Translations under genes and position numbers: made by a program
Notes under the pieces: generated by a model
Databases searched by the model: none
Told to the model about the DNA's origin: nothing
The model's input: the letters and a program-made list of their open reading frames with translations, nothing else
Assembly (NCBI GenBank): GCA_943787225.1
Contig: CALSLP010000001.1
Span: 1,090,964 to 1,154,963, forward strand
Length of the DNA: 64,000 nucleotides
Source of the DNA: an uncultured Alphaproteobacteria bacterium
GTDB lineage: Bacteria > Pseudomonadota > Alphaproteobacteria > MPNO01 > UBA2964
Direction of reading: 5' to 3'
Part shown: positions 55,083 through 64,000 of the stretch, in pieces
Position numbering within the stretch: position 1 is the first letter of the stretch
Layout: each line of letters begins with the position of its first letter

Positions 55083-58000
55083 TTGACCGCCATACGAAAA
55101 CGAAAGGCCGGACTCATGCTTCAACGCAGTGAAGACGCAAAAACGAACGTTATTCGCAAAATCGCAACCGCCGCACGGCGGAAGGCAAAAAACTCATCGA
55201 AGGCGGATGTTCGGTGTATTCGTATCGGCATTCTATGAGAACAGCGCACCGGAAGATGTACTGCGTGCTGCGCCTGAGGACTTAATGGCCGCGGCATTGT
55301 CAGCCTGGGAGCTGGTACAAAAACGCACAACCCGTAAGCCCTCGATACGGGTCTTTAATCCGAGTGCCGAGAAATGACGGCTGGAATACCGATCATACCG
55401 TTGTTCAGATCGTCAATGACGACATGGCGTTTTTGGTCGATTCCGTTTCGGCGGCCCTCAACCAGCTTGATGCCACTATTCATGTCGTCGTGCACCCGGT
55501 GATCCGGGTCAAACGGGATAAGGCTGGCGGTCTTCTGAAGATCTGTCAGAACGAGAATCCCTCCGTCGATACGAGTGCAGAATCAGTTATTCATATTGAG
55601 ATCAACGAGCATGCTGGTGCTGACAAGTTGCGATCGATCTCGAAACAGCTGGAATACGTTCTCGCTGACGTTCGTAATGCCGTAGAGGATTGGCGAACGA
55701 TGCGGGTAAAGGTCGCGGAGGCGATTGCCGATCTGCAGCCTGATGAAGTCCCCCTTTCGCGGGCGGAAATCGACGAAACAAAATCCTTTCTCCGCTGGAT
55801 TGATGACAACCACTTCACCTTTCTTGGCTATCGCGAATACGGCATTACGTCGAAGGGTAAAAAAGCCGGCCTCAAAACCTACCCAAAGAGTGGCCTCGGT
55901 GTTCTCCGGTCGCGAAGAGACCAAAATTTTCGAAGGGCTTTCCAACGGGTCGGAATTGCCGCACGGACATCGCCGACTTTCCTGAAAAGGCCAACGGCCC
56001 TGATGGTGAGCAAAGCGAATACTCTCTCAACCGTTCACCGTCCGGTTCATCTCGATACCATCGGCGTCAAGATGTTTGATAAGGCAAGGCAACGTTATTG
56101 GCGAACGGTTGTTTGTTGGGCTGTTTACGTCTGATCTATACAATCATACCGTCAATGAAATTCCTGTCCTGCGGGGCAAGGTCGACACGATCATTGAAAG
56201 TGCGGGTTTGAACCGTCGAGCCATGACGCGAAAGCCCTGATGCATACCCTGCAATCCCTGCCCCGTGATGAGCTGTTGCAGGTGGATGTCGATGATTTGC
56301 TGGTGACGTCCCTTGGCATTTTACGTCTCCGTGAACGTCAGCGCGTCGCCCTATTTGTCCACCGAGATCCCTTTGGTCGGCATTTGTCGTGTTTGGTTTT
56401 TGTGCCGCGAGATCGCTACAACACGGCCATCCGGCGAAAGCTGCAGAAAATTCTGGAAGATGGATTTGCCGGCCCGGTGACGGCTCACTATACGCAGGTT
56501 ACAGATTCCGCTTTGGCCCGCATTCAGTTTATCGTTAAAACAACACCCGGCGTTGGCCGCCTCAAACCGATCAGGAAATCGAAGAACGTTTGGCCCATGC
56601 TGCGCGGGACTGGTCTGATGGACTGGCGAGCGCGTTAATCGCTGCGCATGGCGAATCCGAAGGAACCCGCCTTGCACGGCGTATATCGAGATGCCTTCCC
56701 TGTTGCCTATCGTGAAGATTTCGATCCCGATGCCGCTATTGCAGATGTTGCGCACGCTGAAAAAACGCTCTCAAACGGTTCGGTTGTTCTCGACCTGTAT
56801 CGGCCGAGGCCAAGGTCACGAAGTTCGGTTCAAGCTGTTTCACCGCAATACGCCGCTGGCATTGTCAGATGTTCTGCCGGTCCTGGAGAATATGGGGCTT
56901 CGGGTCATTGATGAGGTTCCACATGATCTAACCCCGAATCAATCGGACGAGATCGTCTGGTTGCATGATTTCGGGCTGGTTATGCGGTCCGGCGCGGCTG
57001 TCGATATCGACAAAGTCAAAACGCTATTTGAAGAGGCTTTCCATCACGTTTGGAATAACCAGATGGAAGATGATGGCTTTAACAAACTGGTTCTTGGTGC
57101 CGGCCTTGAGTGGCGTCAAATTGTTATGCTGCGCGGCTATTGCAAATATCTTCTGCAAGCAGCTATTCCCTATAGCCAACCCTATCTGGAAGACACATTA
57201 GCGAACCAGGTCAACATCACAGCAATGCTGGTCGACCTGTTCGAGTGTCGTTTTGATCCTGAGAAAGCCTCCAAGGCGGCGAAGAAAATCAAAAAACTCG
57301 AAGAGAATCTTTCCATCGCATTGGACAGCGTTGTGTCTCTGGACGAGGATAAAATTCTGCGGCGCTACCTCAATATAATCAAATCGACTCTTCGGACGAA
57401 TTTTTATCAACCCGCTGAGGATGGAACACCAAAACCATATGTTTCATTCAAAATCGATAGCGGGAATGTTGATGATCTGCCTCTGCCGCGCCCGGCAATA
57501 GAGGTCTTTGTTCACTCGCCGCGGGTAGATGCAGTTCATTTGCGTGGTGGTAATGTCGCCCGTGGTGGCATTCGCTGGTCGGATCGGAAGGAAGATTTTC
57601 GAACTGAAATTCTCGGCCTGATGAAATCTCAAATGACCAAGAATGCGGTCATCGTGCCGGTTGGGGCGAAAGGTGGGTTTATCGTCAAACAGCCCCCTGA
57701 AACTGGGGGTCGTGAAGCATTCCTTGAAGAAGGCATCGCCTGTTACAAAACGTTTATGCGTGGCCTCCTCGATATCACAGACAATCTCGTAAAAGACAAA
57801 ATTGTGCCGCCTAAAAATGTTGTCCGGCATGACGATGATGACCCGTATCTCGTTGTTGCGGCAGATAAAGGGACTGCGACATTCTCCGATATCGCCAATG
57901 GTGTTTCCCAGGAATATGGCTTCTGGCTCGATGACGCTTTTGCCTCAGGAGGCTCGGTTGGGTATGACCATAAGGCCATGGGCATTACGGCGCGCGGGGC

Positions 58001-59960
58001 CTGGGAATCCGTTAAGCGGCACTTCCGCGAAATGGGTATCGACGTCATGACGACGCCTTTCACCAGTGTTGGTGTTGGTGACATGTCGGGCGATGTGTTT
58101 GGCAATGGGATGATCTACTCGCCGTTCACTAAATTAGTGGGTGCCTTTAACCACCTCCATATTCTTGTCGACCCTGACCCCAATCCGACATCCAGCTTTA
58201 AAGAGCGGAAACGCTTGTTCGATAAAGGCCGGTCATCCTGGACCGACTACAACACCAAGCTCATTTCAGCGGGCGGCGGCATTTTTGAGCGTGCTGCGAA
58301 GTCGATCAAAGTGACGCAGCAGATGCGAAAAGCTTTTGATCTTCCGGCCGGGGAAACGGTAACCCCAAATGAGCTTATTCACGCGATGCTCACCGCTGAA
58401 GTTGACCTGTTATGGTTTGGTGGAATAGGGACGTATATCAAGTCGCGCGACGAGAATAATATCGAAGTCGGTGATCGGGCCAATGATTCCCTGCGGATTA
58501 ATGGCGGTCATGTCCGCGCCAAGATTGTTGGCGAGGGGGCGAATCTCGGCGTAACACAGCTTGGTCGTATCGAGTATTCACGGGCCGGTGGACGTATCAA
58601 TACGGACTTTATCGATAACTCTGCTGGCGTTGGTTGTTCGGATCATGAGGTGAATATCAAGATTCTCCTCGGTATGGCAACCCGCTCGGGCAAGCTGACC
58701 TATGCTCAGCGCAATAAAGTCCTCGCCGATATGACGGAGGACGTTTCGGATCTGGTGTTGATGGACAATTATCGCCAGAGCATGGCGTTGACCAATGCCG
58801 AGCACCAGAGTCTGGCGCTGGCCGATGAACATCTCCGTTTTATGCATGCGCTTGAGCGTACCGGTGATCTTGATCGGGAAGTGGAATTCCTGCCCTCTGA
58901 TGAGGACTTGGAAACCCGCCTTTCGGCAGGGGCAGGTCTGACACGGCCAGAACTTTCCGTGTTGTTGGCCTATGCCAAGATTGCGTTGTTCGACGGTGTG
59001 CTAGAGAGCACGTTGCCGGATGACCCCTACCTGGAAGATACGCTGGGTCTGTATTTCCCCAAGCTTATTCAGAAACGTTTTTCGCATTTGATTGGAAAGC
59101 ATCGGCTGCGGCGTGAAATTATTGCAACCTATGTGGCGAACACCGTCGTCAATCGCACGGGCCCCAGCTTTATCAATACCATCGCGGAGCGTACTGGGGA
59201 GTCACCGGCGGCAATTGCCCGTGCCTATTTGGTCTGTCGTCAGGTCTTTGGTCTCGCTGAGTTGTGGAGCGGCGTTGAGGCTCTTGATAATTCAGTGCCT
59301 GCCGATGTTCAGACAGAGATGCAGCTTGAAATTCTCGATCTGATAATGCGGGGGACGATTTGGTTTGCGCGCCACGAGTCACGTGGTGACGAAATTGGGA
59401 AGATTGTCAGTGCGTTCCAGCCTGCCGTCGTCAGACTCGATAACGGATTGGATTCAATTCTGTCTCCGGCGCTCAAGAAAACGCGGGACAAAAAAGCCAG
59501 CCAGTATATTGCGCGGAAGGCGCCGAAAGCATTGGCACAGAGAATTGCCAATCTGGATGCCTTGGCCCCAGCCTGTGACATCGTCCGCATTGCTGCTGGC
59601 GGCCACTTTGAGCCAGAGGCGGTCGCGACCGTATTTTACGGTATAGGTGATCGATTTGGTTTTGATTGGTTACGGGCGTCCGCGATGGGAATCGCCCGAG
59701 GAGATCAATGGCAGAAAAGCGCCACCGCCGGAATTGTTGATGATCTTTTTGCGACGCAGACACGTCTCGTTACGCGGATCATGGATGTTTCTGGTGGCGC
59801 TGATCTTGCACCTGCCATTATCGAAGCCTGGGCTGAGGCTAATGGCCATGCGGTAAATCGGGTGACCAGTATGATTACCGAAATCAAGGCCGGGCCGTCC
59901 GTGAATCTGGCTAAATTGAGCGTTGTTAATCGACAGCTTGATGCGTTGGTCGCCGGGTAA
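55083..59960 (+). pseudogene. NAD-glutamate dehydrogenase (large 180-kDa type), many frameshifts in the 5' third
   Basis: This enzyme deaminates glutamate to 2-oxoglutarate using NAD. The 3' part (about 56820-59960) is a single intact frame of more than 1,000 residues holding the catalytic domain: GGIRWSDRKEDFRTEILGL, VPVGAKGGFIV with the active-site Lys, VGVGDMSGDVFGNGM and the C-terminal helical region. The 5' third is recognisable in every frame (for example FVSAFYENSAPEDV, HTVVQIVNDDMAFLVDSV, LKRPTALMVSKANTLSTVHRP, DRYNTAIRRKLQKIL) but shifts about ten times between 55200 and 56820, nearly all by one base. Repaired length (about 1,626 residues) is normal. A TTG at 55083 after AAGGGAAG is the preferred start. 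Confidence 0.88.
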
Positions 59961-59982
59961 GACGATAAATCTGTAACGAGAA

Positions 59983-60012
59983 ACGCCGTCGGCATTGCCG
60001 GCGGCGTTTTTT
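59983..60012 (+). terminator. Intrinsic terminator of the glutamate dehydrogenase gene
   Basis: A long inverted repeat (ACGCCGTCGGC / GCCGGCGGCGT, loop ATT, one G-T pair) is followed by TTTTTT. It lies 23 bp after the stop codon. Confidence 0.92.
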
Positions 60013-60055
60013 GTCGTACTGTGTGCGGGCGCAATTAAAGGAAAAGGGCCCGTCT

Positions 60056-60958
60056 ATGGATTATGATTTCGTCGCACTACCTGATCGCAAACCACTGAAA
60101 TGGCCGGGTGGTCACCGGCTGGCGCTCATCATAACAATCAATCTCGAATATTGGGAGCAAACACGTGACCAAACCGAGCCGCTCTATGCGGGTGGCCCTG
60201 CGAGTATTCCTTTTCCCGTGCCCGGAAATGTTCCGGATTACGTTAATTGGACATGGCGTGAATATGGCCAGCGGGTTGGTATCTGGCGGATGCTGGATCG
60301 CTTTGATAAAGCAGGAATCCCGGCATCCTGTACGATGAATGCCAAAATGGCATTGGAACGGCCGCGTATAATCGAAGCGGTGAATGAGCGCGGCTGGGAA
60401 TTAGTGCCCCATAACTGGGCGCAGAACGATATTTTAACGTTCTATGCGCATGAACCAGAAAAAGAGCGGGAGGTGATTAACCGAACGCTTCAGGTTTATG
60501 AGGATGTGGTGGGTCGACCTGCGAAAGGCTGGTTGTCATCCTCGCTTCGGCCGACAGCTAATACCGTTGATATTCTTAAAGAAGCCGGGCTGACATTCTT
60601 CTGTGATTTCCTCAATGATGATCAGCCCTATTTGATCCGCACGGATCATGGGCCGATGGTTTGCGTGCCTTATTCAAATGATGTCAATGATTTCAATATG
60701 TTCGCGCGTGGCGGCATGACGCTGGACCAGGGGCTGACCGCGTTAAAGGAACAGTTTGATGTTCTGTATGAAGAGGGGAAGTCCAGCATGCGGATCATGA
60801 ACTTTGGACTGCACCCGCATGTGATCGGGCAGCCATATCGCATTCGCGCGCTCGGCGATTTTCTGGACTATGTGAAGGGGTTTGAGGGGGTCTGGTTTCC
60901 GACCCGTGAGGAAATTGCCGATTGGTATCTTGAAAACCATCAAGACCATATCGGCTAA
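60056..60958 (+). CDS. Polysaccharide deacetylase family protein (PuuE-like)
   Basis: This 300-residue protein has the NodB-like carbohydrate esterase-4 fold of the allantoinase PuuE/cyclic-imidase subgroup: WPGGHRLALIITINLEYWEQ near residue 17, TCTMNAKMA-type block (here ASCTMNAKMALERP), HNWAQNDIL, and the metal-binding FGLHPHVIGQPYRI near the C-terminus. Members may deacetylate amides rather than polysaccharides. The ATG at 60056 follows AAGGGCC. It is convergent with the twin cupin genes, 13 bp away. Confidence 0.86.
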   Translation: MDYDFVALPDRKPLKWPGGHRLALIITINLEYWEQTRDQTEPLYAGGPASIPFPVPGNVPDYVNWTWREYGQRVGIWRMLDRFDKAGIPASCTMNAKMALERPRIIEAVNERGWELVPHNWAQNDILTFYAHEPEKEREVINRTLQVYEDVVGRPAKGWLSSSLRPTANTVDILKEAGLTFFCDFLNDDQPYLIRTDHGPMVCVPYSNDVNDFNMFARGGMTLDQGLTALKEQFDVLYEEGKSSMRIMNFGLHPHVIGQPYRIRALGDFLDYVKGFEGVWFPTREEIADWYLENHQDHIG

Positions 60959-60971
60959 GCACAGAGGTTGT

Positions 60972-61523
60972 TCAGGCAGCGCCGGTAAAGTTTTCCCGTT
61001 TGCTCACGGTGATCGTATTGTTCTCGGCGTCGAAGCGCGCACGGGCGATAGTCGATAGATCAACGCCAGTGACCCGGATGAAGCGGGCGCCGGCAGGGTA
61101 GCTGATCGAGTGGATCTTGAAATCGTCAAAGATGCCAGCATCGCCGCGTTCCAGACGATATTCGTTCGCCTTCTCGATTTTGGCGACACCCTCTTTTGAG
61201 CCGTCATCGAGGCGCGCCCATTCCGTCATATCGGTATAGCCGACAGCCTGGCCGTATATTGCCCAGGACGCGCCGTGGTCATGGGGCCCACCATTATAGG
61301 CGGCACCCATAATATGCGCCACGACCTGGAAGCCCAATGTATCATCTTCGTATAACAGTGAGGTGCCGGGTGTTACGTCGGGGCCACAATGGGCATCGAC
61401 AAATTCGTCTTCCAGAAGCAGCTGGCATAGATGGTTGCGAACTTTGCTGCGTCCACCGGTGCCTGGGTCGTCTGATAAAGCGGCTCGACAATCCACGGCA
61501 AACTCGTTGAGGGTATATGGCAT
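60972..61523 (-). CDS. Cupin-type protein, paralogue A
   Basis: This 183-residue protein is a likely metal-binding cupin with PHDHGASWAIYGQAVGYTDM and a later His in FKIHSISYPAG, which fit the cysteine dioxygenase-like or PhyH-like core. It shares the same framework with the gene next to it: both begin with a Y-T-L motif, carry PHDHGASWA(I/V)YGQA(V/I)G and end with RVTG(V/T)(D/N)L. The reaction is unknown. It lies 15 bp from paralogue B in the same orientation. Confidence 0.72.
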   Translation of the reverse strand: MPYTLNEFAVDCRAALSDDPGTGGRSKVRNHLCQLLLEDEFVDAHCGPDVTPGTSLLYEDDTLGFQVVAHIMGAAYNGGPHDHGASWAIYGQAVGYTDMTEWARLDDGSKEGVAKIEKANEYRLERGDAGIFDDFKIHSISYPAGARFIRVTGVDLSTIARARFDAENNTITVSKRENFTGAA

Positions 61524-61538
61524 TTGCTTGCTCCGGGG

Positions 61539-62072
61539 TTAGGCCGGGTTCATGAGTTTCATGACCTGACGGTCAGGGTCATAAGCGTGCCGTTTAATCG
61601 TATCGAGATTGGTGCCGGTAACGCGTACCCAGCGTGCCGGTTCGGGATGCGCCGTTGAATGGATAACGCCGGTATCGAATAACGCCGCTTTGCCGGGTTT
61701 CAAAGGAAAGGTTTGGTCTTCGGCAAGCTCGGCATGGCCTTCCTGGCTGCCGTCATCGGTGCGGTTCCAGACGGTCATATTGGTTAGCCCAATCGCTTGT
61801 CCGTAAACGGCCCATGACGCGCCGTGATCGTGTGGTTTGCCCTTACGATTCCCTGTATCGGTGCCATGTGCCATGACATAAAAATCAAAATCTTTGTCGT
61901 GATAGAGCAGCGTTTTGCCGGATCCCTGTGAGGCTAAATGCTCGGTGACAAAGTCCTGGTTGACCAGAAGGTTTTCCAGATGCCGCCGTATTTCATCGCG
62001 CCCTGCATTTCCGGAATCTTTTGCCATTGCTTCATGCGCATCGGCACAAAACTGATCAAGGGTATATGTCAT
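61539..62072 (-). CDS. Cupin-type protein, paralogue B
   Basis: This 177-residue homologue of the adjacent gene has the same core (PHDHGASWAVYGQAIGLTNM, distal His in GVIHSTAHPEPARWVRVTGTNL). The two differ at many positions, for example MGAAYNGG in A where B has TDTGNRKGK, so this is an old tandem duplication rather than a recent copy. It is probably transcribed from purH. Confidence 0.72.
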   Translation of the reverse strand: MTYTLDQFCADAHEAMAKDSGNAGRDEIRRHLENLLVNQDFVTEHLASQGSGKTLLYHDKDFDFYVMAHGTDTGNRKGKPHDHGASWAVYGQAIGLTNMTVWNRTDDGSQEGHAELAEDQTFPLKPGKAALFDTGVIHSTAHPEPARWVRVTGTNLDTIKRHAYDPDRQVMKLMNPA

Positions 62073-62113
62073 AGCGGCCTCCCAAGTTGAATTGATCGGC
62101 GTATCCTATACCG

Positions 62114-63700
62114 CTAATGCCGGAAATGGCGAATGCCAGTTAGTACCATGGCAAGATCATTATCGTCCGCTGCTGCAATAACTTCGTCGTCGCGGATTGA
62201 GCCGCCGGGCTGAATCACGGCAGTCACACCGGCCGCTGCGGCGGTCAGCAATCCATCGGCAAAAGGAAAGAAGGCATCAGATGCCACGACAGACCCTTTC
62301 GTCAGCGGCTCGCTTTCACCGGCCGCTTCGGCGGCATCCATCGCCTTCTGCGCAGCAATGCGGCAGGAATCTACGCGGCTCATCTGCCCCGCACCGATGC
62401 CCACGGTAGCGCCAGCTTTGGCATAAACGATGGCATTCGATTTTACGTGCTTGCAGACCGTAAAGGCGAAAATCAGATCGGTTAACTCCTGATCTGAGGG
62501 TGCGCGTTTCGTTGCTGTTTTCAAATCTGCCGGCGTTACATGCGCGGCGTCACGGCTTTGTAGAAGGTAGCCGCCGGCTAACATTTTGAGGGTTGTTCCA
62601 GGCGCATCGGCTGCGGGCATGCCGCCAGTGGCAAGAACCCGCAGGTTCTTTTTCGCTGCCAGAATCTCTCTCGCGCCCTCGGAAATTTTTGGCGCGATGA
62701 TAACTTCCAGGAAAAGTTCTGCCATCTGTTCTGCAGCGGTGGCGTCGAGCTCCCGATTTAACGCGATGATTCCGCCAAAGGCGCTAACCGGGTCGCATTT
62801 TAAAGCGCGGGTATAGGCATTGGATATCGAACTGCCGATTGCCACACCGCAGGGATTGGCATGTTTGATTATCGCAACGGCGGGGTCGCTAAATTCTGCG
62901 ACGAGCTCAAAGGCGGCGTCAGTGTCATTAAGATTATTGTAGCTTAGTTCTTTGCCTTGTAGTTGGTTGGCGGTTGCAACACCGGGGCGATTGTCTGCGG
63001 TGCGATAAAAAGCTGCAGCCTGGTGGGGGTTCTCGCCGTAACGCATGACCTGCGCCCTGGTTCCCGCCAACGTGTGTCGCTGAGGAAAGGGGTCATCGGT
63101 TTGTTCGGCAAACCAGCTACCGATTGCAGCGTCATAGGCTGCCGTTTTCGCGTAGGCCCGTGCTGCGAGCTGGCGTCTTAGCTCTGGCGTTGTCGCTCCG
63201 TCATTTTCTGTCATAGCGGTTATGACAGCATCGTAATCCTGAGGGTCGGTAACGACGGTAATGCTTTCGTGGTTCTTCGCTGCTGCGCGGATCAGGGACG
63301 GGCCGCCGATATCGATATTTTCGATACAGGTGTCAAAATCAGCGCCACCAGCGACAGTTTCTTCGAAAGGATATAAGTTGACCACGACCAAGTCGATTGG
63401 ATCAATTGCGTGTTCAGCCATCGCAGCCAGATGGGCCGCATCACTGCGACGCGCGAGTATCCCGCCATGAATTTTTGGATGCAGAGTCTTTACACGGCCA
63501 TCCATGATTTCCGGAAACCCGGTATGGTCACCGACTTCCTTAACAGTAATGCCAGCATCACGAAGGGCCTTGGCAGATCCGCCCGTCGATAATATCTCAA
63601 CACCACTTTCTGATAAAAACGTGCCTAGTTTTGCCAAGTTGTCTTTGTCTGAAACTGAGATGAGGGCGCGCGTGATTTTGTTCTTTTTTGGGTCTGTCAT
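62114..63700 (-). CDS. purH: Bifunctional AICAR transformylase / IMP cyclohydrolase
   Basis: This enzyme performs the last two steps of de novo purine synthesis. The N-terminal IMP cyclohydrolase half starts [41 protein letters not shown] and has the [23 protein letters not shown] region. The C-terminal transformylase half has [29 protein letters not shown] with the key Lys-His pair and [25 protein letters not shown]. At 528 residues it is full length. It lies 19 bp downstream of a CapD-type gene. Confidence 0.96.
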   Translation of the reverse strand: MTDPKKNKITRALISVSDKDNLAKLGTFLSESGVEILSTGGSAKALRDAGITVKEVGDHTGFPEIMDGRVKTLHPKIHGGILARRSDAAHLAAMAEHAIDPIDLVVVNLYPFEETVAGGADFDTCIENIDIGGPSLIRAAAKNHESITVVTDPQDYDAVITAMTENDGATTPELRRQLAARAYAKTAAYDAAIGSWFAEQTDDPFPQRHTLAGTRAQVMRYGENPHQAAAFYRTADNRPGVATANQLQGKELSYNNLNDTDAAFELVAEFSDPAVAIIKHANPCGVAIGSSISNAYTRALKCDPVSAFGGIIALNRELDATAAEQMAELFLEVIIAPKISEGAREILAAKKNLRVLATGGMPAADAPGTTLKMLAGGYLLQSRDAAHVTPADLKTATKRAPSDQELTDLIFAFTVCKHVKSNAIVYAKAGATVGIGAGQMSRVDSCRIAAQKAMDAAEAAGESEPLTKGSVVASDAFFPFADGLLTAAAAGVTAVIQPGGSIRDDEVIAAADDNDLAMVLTGIRHFRH

Positions 63701-63719
63701 TTTTTCTTTGAAGGGCTTG

Positions 63720-64000
63720 TTAGGAGGCGATGGCTCTTATGGGGCCACCTGCTTCAGGTTGGAATTCGGGAACGTAGGTGCGCATGAGCGCAATAATGTC
63801 GTCAACGTCGTCGGCGCTTGCTGCAGCGGTAAGCTCGTCAATTTGTTTCAACAGTGTCTCAACGTCAATCGTTCGGGGTGCTGCGAGCATAATGCCGGGA
63901 TAATCGGTCGCTTCAGGGGGCTCGGAATCGTGAAGGATCTCTTCAAAGAGCTTCTCGCCGGGGCGAGGGCCGGTGAATTCTATTTTGATATCTTCGTCAG
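63720..64000 (-). CDS. CapD-type polysaccharide biosynthesis protein (nucleoside-diphosphate sugar dehydratase/epimerase), 3' end only
   Basis: The last 93 codons of a gene entering from the right edge read [20 protein letters not shown], then a helix-rich end [30 protein letters not shown] before the TAA at 63720. The [11 protein letters not shown] motif is the C-terminal landmark of the CapD/WbpM family, which dehydrates UDP-GlcNAc and related sugars for surface polysaccharides. The catalytic SDR domain is outside the window. Confidence 0.85.
   Translation of the reverse strand, partial: DEDIKIEFTGPRPGEKLFEEILHDSEPPEATDYPGIMLAAPRTIDVETLLKQIDELTAAASADDVDDIIALMRTYVPEFQPEAGGPIRAIAS

Noticed and set aside
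1..64000. CRISPR array or tandem repeat block
   Set aside because: No regularly spaced repeat was found by reading the intergenic regions.

Overview
The window is chromosomal DNA from an alphaproteobacterium of moderate G+C content, probably in or near the Rhodospirillales-type lineages. The evidence is the gene order PPDK regulator / hemE (the pair that flanks the Caulobacter origin), then rho, mnmE, mnmG, rsmG, parA, parB, holA, lptE, leuS and a DUF3576 lipoprotein, together with a giant NAD-glutamate dehydrogenase and a TorF-glnK-amtB block. A finer assignment is not possible from the sequence alone. The left edge looks like the replication origin: an AT-rich, gene-free interval of about 400 bp with degenerate DnaA boxes lies between the two origin-flanking genes, and two perfect parS sites lie about 10 and 12 kb away beside parAB.

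Layout: 1-5.5 kb origin, haem synthesis (hemE, hemH, hemJ), rho and a quinone oxidoreductase. 5.6-8.7 kb a minus-strand group with ogt and a broken DUF255 thioredoxin-domain gene. 8.8-19.3 kb tRNA modification, chromosome partitioning, holA, lptE and leuS. 19.7-26 kb porin, YggS, L,D-transpeptidase, response regulator, FAH-family hydrolase and an MBL-fold hydrolase. 26.1-33.8 kb an accessory and rearranged region: a membrane (cyclase-like) gene cut off by an IS3-family element, a histidine phosphatase, two glycosyltransferases, an atypical ABC exporter and a cNMP-binding protein. 33.9-43.2 kb hsp20 with a heat-shock promoter and RNA-thermometer-like leader, xth, a glutamine amidotransferase, lolA, ftsK, dapC and the sigma-54-controlled nitrogen block torF-glnK-amtB. 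43.5-50.5 kb ubiH-type hydroxylase, flavin halogenase, DUF971, Trm112, LON-domain protein, YbbN, prolyl-tRNA deacylase, tRNA-Gly and a luciferase-like oxidoreductase. 50.6-60 kb a Lon-type protease, a probable sigma-54-driven small RNA, membrane proteins and NAD-glutamate dehydrogenase. 60-64 kb a deacetylase, twin cupins, purH and the end of a CapD-type gene.

Many genes are interrupted by single-base insertions or deletions, several in homopolymers, including the essential leuS. I read most of these as consensus sequence errors in a draft assembly rather than real gene decay. The indels are unusually dense in the first third of the glutamate dehydrogenase gene.

The items that most deserve attention are an orphan sigma-54 promoter followed about 60 bp later by an intrinsic terminator (a candidate 72-nt RNA), an ABC transporter whose ATPase domain carries a roughly 350-residue insertion with three Q-loop-like repeats, a head-to-head junction at which two divergent genes both lack their 5' ends, and the RpoH/ROSE-like control region of hsp20.
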